This document shows positions 48,709-61,566 of a DNA stretch of 64,000 nt, piece after piece. The translations under genes and the position numbers were made by a program. The notes beneath the pieces were generated by a model. The model did no database searches and was not told the DNA's origin. It was given only the letters and a program-made list of their open reading frames with translations. This DNA is from Trichomonas vaginalis G3. Lineage: Eukaryota > Parabasalia > Trichomonadida > Trichomonadidae. The stretch spans positions 19,675,319 through 19,739,318 of the forward strand of contig NC_067206.1 in assembly GCF_026262505.1 (NCBI RefSeq), written 5' to 3'. The first letter of the stretch is position 1. Every line of letters begins with the position of its first letter.

Positions 48709-51700
48709 TTAAGAGTATGTCAGTCTAAGTTCTGGCGGTGGTGTGTTAAAGTGTTCTTTTTTGGTTGATTTGTATGACAAACAGTCACCTAGGTTGCTTA
48801 AGATTAGTGTCTTTGACAAACAGAATACTCGTTCTGTCATTGGGTTTATCGTCAGTTGTGAAGAGTTTCCACGCCTAATCTTATATACACAAGATCTCTT
48901 CTCAGGATATCTATGCCCGAACTTAGATTTGAAAAAAAAATTGAATTTTGTTGTGTGTTTTCCTTTGTGATTTAGATGCATATGACAAAATGGAAAGTCA
49001 AAAATCATGGTGCACGGTTGTGGTGTTGTATGGTGTCTCCCTCTATTCTTAGACTCCTGTTTCATTGTGGGATTTCGCACCTCTTGTCGTGATATATTTT
49101 AGATAATAAAATGCTTGTTTCATAGAAAAGATAATAGAAAATGAGGTGCTTTCAAGGAGGGTTAGACATACATACGTTACAAACCATCCATAATAGTCTA
49201 AACCCGTCGTTTTGTTTTCTTTCCAGAAATGGAGATTAATTCTGACAAAAGATATTTATTGTAATTTCTTTGAAGTATCTTGCGTTTAAAATCACCTATT
49301 CTAACCACTTGGTGTCATTTGTCTATGTTTCGTAAATGTTTGCAAACTCAATGTTTGTATTACTGCGTCTTTACAATACAAAATAACTAATGAAAATCAT
49401 TTATTTTTTGTGCTGAATTCCAAAAATAAAAATAATGTTGAGGTGAAAAGGAGGTGAGATCTCACCCCGTTTTTTCATCTCCACCTCTTTTTTCGCAAGC
49501 GTTTTACATGAATATACGACTATATTTGAAATCCTAAACAACTTTCGTAGCTTCTATTTTCTTCTTTTAGTACATTTCAAATGTTTAACAATGCCGAACA
49601 GTCTCCTTTATATTTCTTCTTGAAACGTCAGACGAAGGAAATCTTCAAGCTGTTGGAGTAGTTTTTATAAGAAATGTCACATATCCTTTTATCTTCTCTG
49701 GCTTTTCTGCTTTTTTTTAAGTCTGCTATCGTTCTGCATTCTTCTATCTCTTTGATTGAAGTAGTTACTATTTTCTATTGCTGCTTAACATTTTGAACAT
49801 TGCGGCCATCGTTTGCGTTATAACATTGAAATAAAACCAGCTAGAACAATAAGCGCGTCAATGGTTTTCTTTAACTCTAAAAGCTGCTGGTTTTATCGTT
49901 TCATTGCATACCTTACCGTCTCTATCTTTATCCTTATTCTGCCATACAGCTTTGCAACTAATAAAACAAAGTTATCGTATGTCTTAAATTCTTCGGATTT
50001 GTAAAGGTTCAGAATATTTTTATAAACCATGTCGCAATCTTTTGTCTCATAACTTTATGGTTGCAATGAAAACCAAGAATTCATAATTTACCTTTCGTAT
50101 GAATCTTCTTATTCTACTGGTCAGTTGCTTTGACTTCTAATTTCGTCGAATTCAGGAATAGTTTACGATTTTTGCTGCTGAATTTTCAAAGTAGTTTAGG
50201 CAATGGCGATGAGGTTCTCCATTCGTAAAGATCTGTTCATTTTGTTATCGATTCTTTGCACTAACAGTCTAATTTACTTGTTAATAGTTCTGCTATTATT
50301 CTTTGTTTTTTCCGTTTTCGAAAGTAAATGAAAGAGGAATGAACTTTTCATTTCTACCTACCATAATGTTGGATTCAATGACTAGCGAGTTTGGTTGCTG
50401 TTATTTGGAAGAGTCCGCTGTTCGTGGCTTGTAATTGTTGTTGGTGCCGATTGTTGAAACTTCACCCTATTTGTTTATACTAAAATAAAAATAAATAAAA
50501 ATAAAATAACTTTATTTTTTTCTATCCTTAAGGAAATCACATGAATTCCACGAGAAGGCTAAAGCAATCTGGCCGCTAAGCGGCAGGGTGAAAAAACATG
50601 GTGAGATCTTCACCTCTTTCATCAATTATATTTTTGGTGTAAATTATGAACAAAAATACTGGTACATTAATAATACATGACTGTTCTCATTCATGTCTGA
50701 TTTACATCTAATGAAAAGTTTGAAAATTTTCTTAACTATTTCTGGCTTATTTTTGTATTTTCCAGTACTCCCGCTCTAGTGGTCCAGAGTTTGACTTCGA
50801 CTCTCTCAAGTTCTTAGATGGTATACTTACATCTTCAACGCCTCCTTCATATCTTACTTTATAAGTGTCATCGTTTATGTTGTAGCCCAATGTAGTTTTC
50901 AATAACCAACTCCTGCTTTGTTTCGTCATGGTTTCAGCAAGTTTGCCATTACTACTTTCAACTAATTCTGACGAGGATAAAGTGCAATAGAGTCGTCCAG
51001 CAGCTTGTAACTAAGATATCCATTACCTTGCGTAGACGTCTACGATATACTAATTTTCGAACTTAACTTTAAACGTTTCTTTGTCAAACGGTTGTTTCCC
51101 GTTCCAAAGAACTACAACGAACTTTTGTACCAGGAATGAGGGTAAAATTGTGTTGAATTTCTGATATTTTGTGTTTGGCTGGTTTCTTTTGTATATACTT
51201 TGTCTTCTTGTTGTTGTGTCATTGAATTGGTGTATGCCGTGTTGTAGAATGTGTTGAGGAATTGTAAACTTGATGAAATGTTTCATTGTCTTCTTCGGTA
51301 AAGTCTCGCTCTTGGTTTAAATGCTCTGAGCGTTCTTATGAAGCGGTTTATGATGCCGAGTATGTTAGGTTAGGTTTCAGTAGTGTGTGAGTTATGTTAT
51401 GCTTAATGAGAAAATCTGTGTTTCATTGCTGAGGTATGCACTGTCTTGGTCTGAATGTTAAAGTATTGGGCTATGTTCTGATACAAACTTTTGTAAAACT
51501 CTAAAACTTCATGAGTTCCTTTATTCCTTCATTGGATAATATGCAATGCTTTAAACGAGGGTTACAATTTTATGAAAAAAGAAAATGAAAAAAAGGAATG
51601 TTTATGTCCTCTTTTCTGCTTGGAATGAGAGTGTCAAATTTGGGTATGCGTCCAGGAGTGTTGGAGTAAATTGGTAAAAGTAGTCGTAAGGGTTTAATTT

Positions 51701-54616
51701 TTGTTTTGATCTACCACAGTTTGTCAAAGAACGTTTTTTAACTTCAGCTCTGTTATAATCCCAACCTCTTTGCAGCTTCATTGAACTTCTTTTAATGACC
51801 TCCATGGGATGTTTCGGAATACTTCTTTTCAAGCTCATTTATGTAGAAGTTAAAGATTTTATTCTAGGCTCAAGTCGGTTCCATCTGAACGCGGACCATG
51901 CAAATACAGTCACAATGGTGGCAATATATCTGCACCCGAGCCTGTTGGATTTGTTTGTGAAAGTATGGACATGATTTCTGGGGTTCCACAGAAATACCTG
52001 TGCTTGAATCTACTGGGTCACTTGAAATATCATATCTATCCATTCCTGTCTATCGAACTGCTGGCCAAGATTTTCTACTAACCTCTTTTTGTTATTGGAA
52101 TGTGAAATGATTACCTGTTGTTTTGTAGTTCCCTATATGAGTGTGCGGTGGAAAGGTTTGCTTTCAGTAATTTTCTTGAACCTCCTGTTTGCTTTGAAAG
52201 TTGTCAACAGGTATAAGAATATCTACGAATCTGCTTCACGTACCAAAACCCAGAATCTGTTGCTGGATTTGTTGAGTTCATGACGTATAAATAGAGAGCC
52301 TATAAGATATAATGTTTGAAGTAGTTTCAGTCTTTAATGTTTGAAGCTCTGTTTTGGTCTGCCTTTTCTTATCATATAAATCTGAGCAGTGAATTTAACA
52401 TTATTTTCATCACCCATGACATAAACATTTTTACAGTCTATTTTTTCGCCCGTTGTTTGTTTCATTGATGTAAACCTTGTGGAAAGTTAGCGAGGTTTAT
52501 AAATAATGCATCCCCAATCAGTTCCGCACCGTTCCTTTCAATACTTTTCTATAGCAACAGTAGTGAAGGATTTTGTGTAATGTCTTTGTCAGCTTTCTTC
52601 TTCATCTTACATGCTGGTAGTCATGTGTTTCAATAGTTTCCTGAAGACCTTAACTGTCATCCATTTACTATTTAATGGAGTTATGTATCCTTTTTACGTT
52701 ATCTTGATTCTCTAAAGGTGCACTGGAACCAAGGGTAATAAGTTCAATATTATGTCGTCTGCTCTATACAGGTATGAAGGATCATCGTGTACGGTCTTGT
52801 CGGCTTACTATTTAATGTAGCTTGCAGTCATTTATATCGGAGATATTGTGTTTAAATGAGATTTCAAAACTTTTGTTCATTGCGTAAGTTCAATTTGTCA
52901 GCTTTTACTTTTAATAGCATCTTACTTCAAAAGTTTTATTTTTGCCTTAACTCTCAAAGTAATCTGGTTCAACTAATACACCCGTAACATTGAAAGTAGA
53001 TGGCATAAATCTTTCACCGGTATAACCAAATGCTTCTGGTGCTTTAGCTACTCATACCGTACAGTAACAACTTAATGTCATTAACCTTTAGCACGAATGT
53101 TTGTATATCTTCTTCATTAACATTTTTTGTCTTCACCTTCTTCATCCTATGTTTAAACTATCCGTGGTAGTCCCGTTATTAATCTGTTGTCTGAAGTTAA
53201 TATAATGAACGTGGTTCTTGACTTTATCACTTCAGAGCTAAAAGCTAATTTTGTCTGCTTTTTCGGCTAATTTCTTCATTAACATCATTCACTTTAATTC
53301 AAGCTCTTCCGCCAGAACTCTTATTATCATTTATCTTTTTCCATTAATTCGGTATTACGTCATAAAGCTATATTCTGTTTTCGGTTTGTTAATAATGATC
53401 AAAATTTCTTTTCATCCATTACATCACTGACCTTAATGATATCACCAATTCTTTTCATTTATTCTTTCATTAATTCTGGCAATAATGACGAATATATAAC
53501 TGTTAATTTATTCTCTTCATGATGGTTTATAGGAATGTTTGAAATTGAATCATTAAACTCTCTAAATAAATCACTAACTTCAGATACACGTTTTTAATGT
53601 CTCGAATAACCCGACCAGTAATCCTGTTGTTCATGTTCTTTCGTTCCCGTCGTTCGTGGTTTTTTATATCTCTAACCCATCATCAACCGAGCCATAACCG
53701 GAGGGTTTTGTTGCTATCTGTTTCGAAAATCGTCCGTTATTATGTTATTTAAATAATTCTTTGTGTTGTTAAACATTTTGAAACAAGTTTCTTTAAAACC
53801 ATCTAACAAAATTTCCTGTTATTCACAATGTTCTTGCAGCAATTTACACGCTCACCCATTCCGCTTGACCCCAAAAACGTCCATATTGCATTTATTCACT
53901 CTGTATATTGTGTCCATTCACGAAACTAACACCTCGCAATTCGCTAAGCTGAAATGCACATTCAGTGGATCGAACATTAATTCCACCTCTTTATTCAATT
54001 TCAACGAACTCACTAACATGAATTTTAATATTCTTTCCGTTAAAACGTTTTCTACCCCGATGTTATGTCATTAACGAACTATCACACTTGTCAAAAGTTA
54101 AAGAATTCAATTTCGTCGTTGATGCTTTATTTCATCAACCGCTTTTATCGATAGTTTTTGGCTCACCTTCTTATAGAATATATGAAACTCTAATGAATGA
54201 ATTTATATGTTTCGTGAAATGAATTAAAATCAATGATTTTCATTACATGACGCCTTTAATGTATTCATTTGACTGTGCGAAATCCTTATAAGTCACACAC
54301 AGAAATGGTCGATTATATGAAAGTACACTGCAAACTCGCAGTTTGGATCAAGACATGCTAGTTAGCTTTGGTGATGCAAGGAGATTATTAAATGAATATA
54401 GTCATTAATCATTAAAGTGACGTAAATAATGTTGTCGTTTTTGTTTAAATTTCTTTTAGCATCTTGTTATATATGGTAATTTTATTTCCTGTATTTTTCT
54501 GAATTAAAAGAATATTCGCTAAAAATTTTGTAAACTGTTTTGACAGCTTGGGTAAAACCGTTTGAACTCCGCGAATACCTCTTACGATTTCACCGTCCTT
54601 AATAAAGGCATTGGTT
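48709..54616. mobile_element. Old, heavily decayed Maverick element
   Basis: Pieces similar to element A occur in this stretch with scattered substitutions and indels. About 48,709-49,080 resembles the N-terminal part of the fibre gene (SQLTINPMTERVF against LKLTLNPMTDEFLF). About 49,250-49,380 matches the 5' part of the KilA-N/GIY-YIG gene. About 49,490-50,480 matches the cassette gene at 11,975-12,883. About 52,240-52,900 matches the collar fibre gene again at DNA level. The sections 50,700-51,840 and 52,950-54,500 are probably more of the same but without a matched gene. It has dozens of breaks and must be much older than A or B. Confidence 0.75.
49457..50609. repeat. AGATCT-centred inverted arms around the decayed cassette gene
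   Basis: gaggtgagatctcaccccgttttttcatc (around 49,451-49,480) and ggtgaaaaaacatggtgagatcttcacctc (around 50,588-50,617) are inverted copies of each other, centred on AGATCT at 49,457 and 50,604. The decayed relative of the cassette gene lies between them, as in element A (AGATCT at 11,791 and 13,357). Confidence 0.6.
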
Positions 54617-55062
54617 CAACTCAGAAAATTTTGACAAGAAATCCTGAGCTTATGATATCAGTAGCATTTCATGGAACAAGAGCATATCTTATAGACAAAA
54701 GTCTTATACCAATAGTTTTGTTATGGTTAGACCCAGTTGTTGGATATAACTTCATAACATATGGTTCATTCGATACGGAACGTTGCAGTGAAGGCTTACT
54801 TTACATCGTTCAGAAACCGAAGGACTTCAACACAAAAAGATATAAGATAGGAAGGACATATAATATAACTCAAAGATATGACAGTACAGTCAATAGAGTC
54901 AAGGTTGTGTTTGTTAATGATATGAGAGCTGCTGAAACAGAACTGCTTGAAGTTTTTGAGAAAATGTATGGTGCTCCCACGAAAGGTAAAGAAACGTTTG
55001 AAGTAGATGAGATAGATAAAGCTATAAAATTATTTGACGAAGTTGCTGAAAAATACATGTAA
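54617..55062 (+). pseudogene. GIY-YIG (T5orf172-type) nuclease part of Maverick B (partial)
   Basis: Matches the gene at 10,758-11,369 of element A at roughly 95 percent of bases by eye, including GLLYIV, KIGRT and the AAETELL helix of the GIY-YIG domain. It is partial, starting where element B starts. The following 88 bases are also alike, up to the next gene. Confidence 0.75.
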
Positions 55063-55150
55063 AGCGTTTATTTTTGGTCTTTTGTGAAAGTCAGAAAATA
55101 AAGTTAGTTTTATTTTTATTTATTTTTTTATTTTGTATGTAAAGACAGTA

Positions 55151-55978
55151 ATGACAACATTAGAGAACACAACAACAGTTATCGTCCATGAAGCCATAAA
55201 TGAAGAATACGAGTACATACAGTATAACAAACAGTTACGTCTCATTCGTTCAGTCAAAGATGACATGTACCAAATGCAAAGTATAATGAACGCTCTTCGT
55301 TCTACAAAGCAAGCATATCATTGGTTTGAAAACCAACAGACAAAAGAACTTTTAGAAGAATTTCCTCATATGATTGCTTCCCTCGGAAAACCGAGAGAAG
55401 AGATTCCGTACGAAAATCGCAAGAATTTGGCTCCTGGTTTGAAAGGATATTATGTTCATAGACTTTTAGTAAACGCTGTAGCAATGTGGGCTTCACCTCG
55501 TTATGCTTGTTATATTTTCATGATGTTAGATGAACTATATAAAGCAGAACGTGGAGAGATGGAAAAGAAACTTCAAGCAAAAGATGAAGTCATTGAATCC
55601 AAAGACAAAAGCATACAGAAAAGAATACCGCGTTCGGTACCAAAAGGAAAGGAAAAGAGTTATAAGTATATGATATATACTGAAGATTTGGAGAAAGAAG
55701 AAGATAAAGATGTGGTTATGTTGCATTTAGTCAGAAGAAACAACAAAAGCTTTTACGACTTAGCTAAAATATATAAATCTGACAGAAACTGGTTCTATCG
55801 TGAAAACTTACCGATTTCAATGACTCCGAATGAGCAAATAAAGGAAATTGTCAAAAATACTCTTCCTCAAACACACTATGACATCAAAGGTTGCACAATA
55901 CTTACATTCAAAGAAGACTTAACATTACTGAAGGAAAAAATAACAGAATATTTCGATAACTTCAAAGAGGAAGAATAA
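55151..55978 (+). CDS. KilA-N / DUF3627-type protein of Maverick B
   Basis: 275 residues from the ATG at 55,151 (MTTLENTTTVIV). The KilA-N part has YQMQSI, W-F, then LKGYYVHRLLVNAVAMWASPRYA; the C-terminal part has VPKGKEKSYKYMIYTE and VMLHLVRRNNKSFYDLAKIYK, the DUF3627 pattern. A helical linker EMEKKLQAKDEVIESKDKS joins them and is longer than in element A. The C-terminal half is almost the same as that of A, while the KilA-N half is more diverged, as if the target-binding part changes faster. Likely a DNA-binding regulator. The leader TTTTGTATGTAAAGACAG matches that of A. It looks whole. Confidence 0.8.
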   Translation: MTTLENTTTVIVHEAINEEYEYIQYNKQLRLIRSVKDDMYQMQSIMNALRSTKQAYHWFENQQTKELLEEFPHMIASLGKPREEIPYENRKNLAPGLKGYYVHRLLVNAVAMWASPRYACYIFMMLDELYKAERGEMEKKLQAKDEVIESKDKSIQKRIPRSVPKGKEKSYKYMIYTEDLEKEEDKDVVMLHLVRRNNKSFYDLAKIYKSDRNWFYRENLPISMTPNEQIKEIVKNTLPQTHYDIKGCTILTFKEDLTLLKEKITEYFDNFKEEE

Positions 55979-56032
55979 AAAAATCTAAGCTAATTTTATT
56001 TTTTTATAAAATTTTATCTCATATGAAAGAAC

Positions 56033-56248
56033 ATGAATTTAGAATATTCGGAACTCATGACAGAAGAAGAGAACGAACAACATGTAAAAGATTATGCAAA
56101 ATTTCTGAAGACATACAAAGCATTTAAACAATATCTAAATGCTTCTAAAGATTATGTAAAATTTCTGAAGACATACAAAGCTTATGAAAAAGCGTATGAA
56201 AAGTTTATACATTGGGGAATTGTTGTAAAATATCGATATGAAGACTAA
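56033..56248 (+). CDS. Small Maverick protein with internal repeat, 71 aa
   Basis: From ATG 56,033 (MNLEYSELMTEEENEQ). Residues 20-60 hold two near copies of a unit KDY(A/V)KFLKTYKA, also visible at DNA level as a direct repeat of about 45 bases. Preceded by tttttttataaaattttatctcatatgaaagaac, similar to other leaders of the element. Helical and Lys/Tyr-rich; no family recognised. Confidence 0.5.
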   Translation: MNLEYSELMTEEENEQHVKDYAKFLKTYKAFKQYLNASKDYVKFLKTYKAYEKAYEKFIHWGIVVKYRYED

Positions 56249-56266
56249 CCAAAAATATATTTTTGC

Positions 56267-56740
56267 TTAAATAGCTTCAGGGTCTATTTCTTCAACCATT
56301 TCACTTCCTTCGTCAATGTCAATAGAAGCTTCTTCAACCTTTGGTAAGAATTTCTGTATAACATCTTTGTTCGTTATTGTCTTCAGAGATGAAGAATAAT
56401 ATTTCACATTTGTTTCACCCTTCTTATATTCTTTCTGTTCGGAAAGATTTAAAGCAATACTGAAGAAGTCAATGTTAGAGTTCTTTATGACAGTATAATG
56501 AGTATCTTTGACATTCACGAAGAAACTCTTTTGTTTCAAAACTACTGCTAACTCTTGTGAAGTATAACGTTTGCGGTCAATGACGATAGCTAATGGTCTG
56601 ACATACTGACCAAACTTAGATTCTTTCACAAACTTCTTGTTAAAGATAACATTAACATTTGAAGCATTATTGAACTCATTCTTGATGGCAGTAGCGAGAG
56701 CATTGTATGAAAAGAACTTGCAATCTTGCATGTGTTTCAT
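56267..56740 (-). CDS. Maverick protein of 157 aa, unknown
   Basis: Minus-strand frame from ATG 56,740, starting MKHMQDCKFFSYNALATAIKN. The body is alpha/beta with YVRPLAIVIDRKRYTSQELAVVLKQ and ends in the acidic tail EEASIDIDEGSEMVEEIDPE. It resembles in length, position (next to replication genes) and acidic tail the protein at 7,543 of element A, though sequence similarity is not evident. A single-strand DNA-binding or replication accessory role is a guess. The 90 bases to the polymerase start are AT-rich divergent promoter. Confidence 0.55.
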   Translation of the reverse strand: MKHMQDCKFFSYNALATAIKNEFNNASNVNVIFNKKFVKESKFGQYVRPLAIVIDRKRYTSQELAVVLKQKSFFVNVKDTHYTVIKNSNIDFFSIALNLSEQKEYKKGETNVKYYSSSLKTITNKDVIQKFLPKVEEASIDIDEGSEMVEEIDPEAI

Positions 56741-56801
56741 TAAAATAAAAATATTAAATTATTTTGAAAAATAACTTTAAAAAATCTAATCTAATTTTTT
56801 C

Positions 56802-56830
56802 AAAAAATATTTTTTTATTTCCTACTAAAG
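56802..56830 (+). promoter_or_regulatory. Maverick promoter-like A/T palindrome before polymerase B
   Basis: AAAAAATATTTTTTT at 56,802-56,816 followed by ATTTCCTACTAAAG and the ATG at 56,831. It is the same signal as in element A, so it is shared by both lineages. Confidence 0.5.
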
Positions 56831-59800
56831 ATGTATCGGAAGTTGTCTAAGTTAGAACACTCGGAAATAAAACAACTTCTTACAGAAGCTAACATAGAAG
56901 TAGCAAAACATTACGCAACAAACAAAAAAGCACTCGCTGACTTCATTAAAGACTATAATGGTGCAATAAGTTATGATAGAATTCATGAGTTCATAAAGCC
57001 GCAACGCGGCGAGGACGAAGTCCATGCAAGAGCATTTCCTTTAAATGACGTTGCTATTGACTTATATCATAGACGTTCAGTACCTCATGAAGTAAGAAGA
57101 GAAATGTTTGACATAACAAATGCAAACGTTGGTAAAACACGAAAGAGAGACGACACACTGAAACAACAGAGAAGAGAGATGTTTAAAAGTGCTATAGAAC
57201 AAGTTCGCAAAGCTAACGATGTCATTCGTTCCATTGACGACAAACCAAAAGAAGGTGAGAGATGGTTAAAGAAAGATGAAGAGAATAGGAAGAGAAATGT
57301 GAAGTCAGGCAATAGACTCAATGACTTTAACATCGAAGCTTTAGATGAACCAAACAGAGACTACTTACACAAACATTTCGGTAAGGTTTTCATGAGACTC
57401 TTAGAGAAGATTAAAATAAACTCCCAACAAAGATGGATGGTATGTTATAAACTTGGTGGAAAGTATGAATGTTCTACGTTAAACCTCAATAATATTGGAA
57501 CATTACTACATCAGCTCTTGAAGGAGAACTTTATATCAGAGATAGAAGCAAATGCTGCAGGTATTGTTGAAATGCACTATGACTTCTTCTTGACAAACAT
57601 AAAGAATCTTACCGAAATAAAGATGTATGATTTAACAGAATATGAAGGCTTAACGATGTCAGATGTAAAGAAAGGCAAACCAAAAAAGAGACCATATAGA
57701 GATGAAAGCACACTGACAAATGACCAGAAAGCCATTTTGGAAGCTCTTAAGCAAACAGGAAACCCAGCACTTATAGAAAGCTTTTGGAAAGATAATGGTG
57801 AAAAGAAGTTTTATAAGAAGAGAAGCGGTCAGTTCTGGAAGTATCTTTGCACATTACCTATAAATCTTGAACGCTACCAAATCTTCAATGAACTGAACAA
57901 AAGAACGGCAGCACTTATGACAGAAGACAATTGTTTCGTTTATGCTTGCATTCAGGCTGGAGTAGATGGAGAGACTATTGACCACATGAGAGAAGTCATT
58001 CGTGTTAGAGACTTTCCTCAAAGTAAAGTACAAGAAATTTCTGACGCAACAGGTATAGCATTTAATGTTACCATTGGTTATTTCAATGACTCAAGACATA
58101 ATGAAATAAAGAGATACATACCAAAAGAATGTGAAACTGTTCGAACTATTGACTTACTTCTTGTTGAAGACCACTACATGCTAAATGAAAGATTACCAAT
58201 GACAACATATTTCATTCGCAACTATAAAGAAATTCTCAAAGCTTGTGGTGGAATGAACATTGAGAAACAGATGAAGATTTATACAAAGAGAGAGAACAAA
58301 TATGTAGTTCGTTATGATAGAACAACACCGTTATGGGATGTTATGAAAACATTGTGGGAGTGCAAATATTTTGAACCTATTTCTTATGGAGAACTTTTCA
58401 CATATACGACTGACTTATATAAACAGAACCTTGCACCATTTAAAGATTTGACATATGCTCCAAAGTATTGTGTACAACTGAAGAAGAAAGCCGAGTCAAA
58501 AGAAGTAAATAAAAATAAGTGCAAGTTCATTCCTGAGCACGTTTTCTTTGCTGACTTTGAGTGCAGTACCGATGGCTTTCATAAAGCTTTTAACATATGT
58601 TATGACAGTGAAGATGGTTCAGTGAGTGAAAGCATTTGGGGTCAGAACTGTGCAACAGAATTTTTGGAACGACTTCCTGACAAGAGTTTAATATATTTCC
58701 ATAACCTCAGTTATGATATAAACTTCATCTTAAGACACATGACAGAAGTGAAAGGAACTCCCATCATTAAAGGTTCACGAACAATGCAAATAACTGGCTT
58801 ATATAAAGGAAGGGCAATTATTATAAAAGACTCTTACAGTGTTATAAATAAGAAGCTTAAACTATTTCCTGCTATGTTTAACTTACAGAACCGAAAGAAG
58901 TATTTCCATACAACTACTACAGCAGTGTTTTGTTAGCAAATGACAACAGAACTGGTGTCATTTCTGAAGCATGTAAGTTTATCCGGGATGCAGATACATT
59001 CATGAAAAATAGATTCCATCAAAGGTTGCAGAATAGATGAAAACCACTTCGACTTAGAAAAGTATAGCACATTTTATTGCAAACAAGATGTAAGAATTTT
59101 AAGAGAAGGTTTTGTTAAGTTCCGCAATGACATATTGAAAGAATTTGATTTAAACGTTTATGACTACGTTAGTATTTGTTCTAATTGCTAACAAATTGTT
59201 TGAGAACAGAGTGTACTTCCCGAATGGAAATTTATATGACCTCTCAAATAAACCAAGAGAATTTATTTCACGCTGTATTCAAGGTGGAAGATGTATGCTG
59301 TCAGATAACATGAAACAAAAGAGCGAAAAGAAACTCATTGCTGACTTCGACGCTGTTTCATTATATCCATCAGCTATAGCAAGACTTTATACTTTAGAAG
59401 GTATTCCAAAGGTTATGAAGAAAGAAATGTTAAGCACAGAGTATCTCATGAGACATTTATTCGATGACGACCAAAAGGAACCCATTGGTGAAAAGTTTAT
59501 GTCTGGCTTCTTTGTTCTCATTAAGATAACAGAGATTGGAATACATAGACACTTTCCTTTAATAGTTTGTGACCCTGAACTAAATCCAGAACTTAACGTT
59601 CCCAGAAGTTCAAACACTTGCTGTTTAATGTATGTTGACCATATAACATTACAAGACCTCATAAAATATCAAGGTGTCAAATGTGAAGTGTTGCAAGGAT
59701 ACTATTACGATGGAAACAGAGATATTAGAATAAGAGATGAAGTAAAGAAGTTGTTTGAGTTAAGGTTAAAGTATAAGAAAGAAGGAAATCCTTTGCAAGA

Positions 59801-60605
59801 AAATATAAAGCTCATTCTGAACAGTATTTATGGCAAAACTATTCTATCTCCTATTGAGTCAAAAATAACCATAGTAAATGACAAAGATGCTATAAGATAT
59901 GCCATCAGAAACTACAACCATATAGTGAAGTTCGAAGGTTTGGATGGTTCAGATAAAACTATTTTCAAGCTAACGAAAAGCATTTGCAGACACTTTAACT
60001 TCTGTCCACTTGGTGTTAACATTCTGTCTATGTCGAAGAGAATAATGTGTGAAGTATTCTGTACTGCTGAGGACTTAGGAATGGACATCTTTTATAGCGA
60101 TACGGACAGTATGCATCTCTACAATGAAGATATCCCTCGTTTAGCTGAAGAGTTTGAGAAACGTTATGGAAGAGTTCTCATTGGTAAAAACCTTGGTCAA
60201 TTTCATAGCGACTTTGCAGAAATCACACCTGGAAAACAAAGTTTAGCATACAAGTCAATATTTTGTGGAAAGAAGACTTACATAGACTTACTCACGAATG
60301 ATTTAAATGAAGTTGCATTTCACTGCAGAATGAAAGGCGTGAAGCAAGATGTTATTGCTTTAACAGCTAATGAAATGTTTCCTGACTCTGTTCAGTGTTT
60401 CTATGATGAAGATAAAGGTTTAATGGTTCCGCAAGGAACATATGACAAAGACTCTGAGTTCAGTTTAATGAAACTTTACAAAGCACTTTATGACGGTCAA
60501 GAGATTGGATTTGACTTATGTAAGTCATGTCAACCTTGCTTTGAAGAGAAGTTTAACTTCTCAATAACGACTAAAACAAGCTTTATTCGTAAGTTGAAGT
60601 TCTGA
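56831..60605 (+). pseudogene. DNA polymerase B part of Maverick B (protein-primed type; broken)
   Basis: A long N-terminal extension of about 550 residues (helical, basic; it includes NCFVYACIQAG and VRTIDLLLVEDHYMLNE) is followed by a 3'-5' exonuclease: Exo I HVFFADFEC, Exo II SLIYFHNLSYDINF and Exo III YCKQDVRILREG. Then the polymerase: motif A LIADFDAVSLYPSAIA, motif B ENIKLILNSIYGKTI and motif C DIFYSDTDSMHL. This is the typical order of the protein-primed family B polymerases of Polintons, adenoviruses and linear plasmids. It would copy the element from a terminal protein. Total span 3.8 kb, normal for Polintons. Broken, about one or two breaks; all catalytic motifs are readable. Confidence 0.88.
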
Positions 60606-60639
60606 GGTCATTTATTTTTGTCAGCAATGAGGTCATTCG

Positions 60640-60682
60640 TGATAAAAATAAGCCGCTAGCGGCAAGGGCGAAGCCCATGTGG
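60640..60682. terminator. GC-rich hairpins between convergent genes
   Basis: gccgctagcggc and gggcgaagccc are two short adjacent palindromes at about 60,650-60,676, in the 80-base gap between the stops of the polymerase and a convergent gene. Similar hairpins are at 23,271 (A) and about 50,565 (decayed element), so they may mark gene or transcript ends in these elements. Confidence 0.4.
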
Positions 60683-60686
60683 TCAT

Positions 60687-61542
60687 TTACAATACTGCGA
60701 TGGTAGAGTTTAAGAGTTGTGCTTCAATGTAGAGACAGTCCTTATGGTCTGGAGGTAAGAACACTGGGCAGTTATGGTCATGAGTGGAGAACATGTCTAT
60801 CCAAAACTCACGATTGAAGCCAGTTAATTTATAGTATTTAGGATTTGGCAGTGGTGAAGTTCTTGTATGACCAATGAACTCATTTTCAACTCCCTTACTT
60901 AAGTTTGAATATAATATAGCTTGCTTTCTATCCCAAATGCCTGGAAATCTAATTTCGGAAAAATCATTTTTCCTCGGAAGCATTGCATCATAATTGAAAA
61001 CATTCTTGAAATCATCACTTGGTTCAGAGATTTGAAATCTTATACGTAATGGATTTTCTTTCTTTTTAGCGACTTCATTGAATGGTGAGAATACAATGAA
61101 TTGACAGTCATGAGTTCCATCTTCATTTGCTACAAACTCGTAATGAAAAGCTTAATCTTTCTACAATTCCTTCTTCTTTCAGTTGTGCAAGAAACTCACG
61201 TAAAGGCTGTAAAGTTTGTACTTCAATGTTAAACTTCTTTTGAAAATTTTCGTAAAATGTAATTATACAGTCTTCTAACGTTGTATCGTCTTTAAAGTAT
61301 TTGTATATGTGAATGTTTTGGGCGCTTAAAGACTGTTCGTCATTTTCTATCTCGACTTGAAGTATAAAGTCAACCTTTCTGAAAGCACGTGTTATATACA
61401 TATTTGTTATGCCAATGTACTTCTCTTCATTTATGTTCACAATCCAGTCTGTTGGAAACTTAAACGTTACTCTGTTCCCCTTTATTTTGACGTCAGGGTT
61501 TTCACTACTGAACGCAACAGATAAAGGTATTTGTCTATACAT
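60687..61542 (-). pseudogene. Virion-type protein of Maverick B related to the paralogue pair of A (broken)
   Basis: Minus-strand sequence from ATG 61,542: MYRQIPLSVAFSSENPDVKIK, FKFPTDWIVNINEEKYIGITNMY; then further down FNEVAKKKENPLRIRF, FDAML-like, ASF..FPGIWDRKQA, YYKLTGFNREFWIDMF and FLPPDHKDCLYIEAQLL. The layout (FDYP.RWL, mid turn, aromatic-rich end with PL.....LE) parallels the two proteins of element A at 13,385 and 20,777. It is thus a conserved Maverick family, likely structural. Leader TTTTTATCCGAATTAAATG. Broken, about one break. Confidence 0.55.
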
Positions 61543-61566
61543 TTAATTCGGATAAAAATAAACCAT

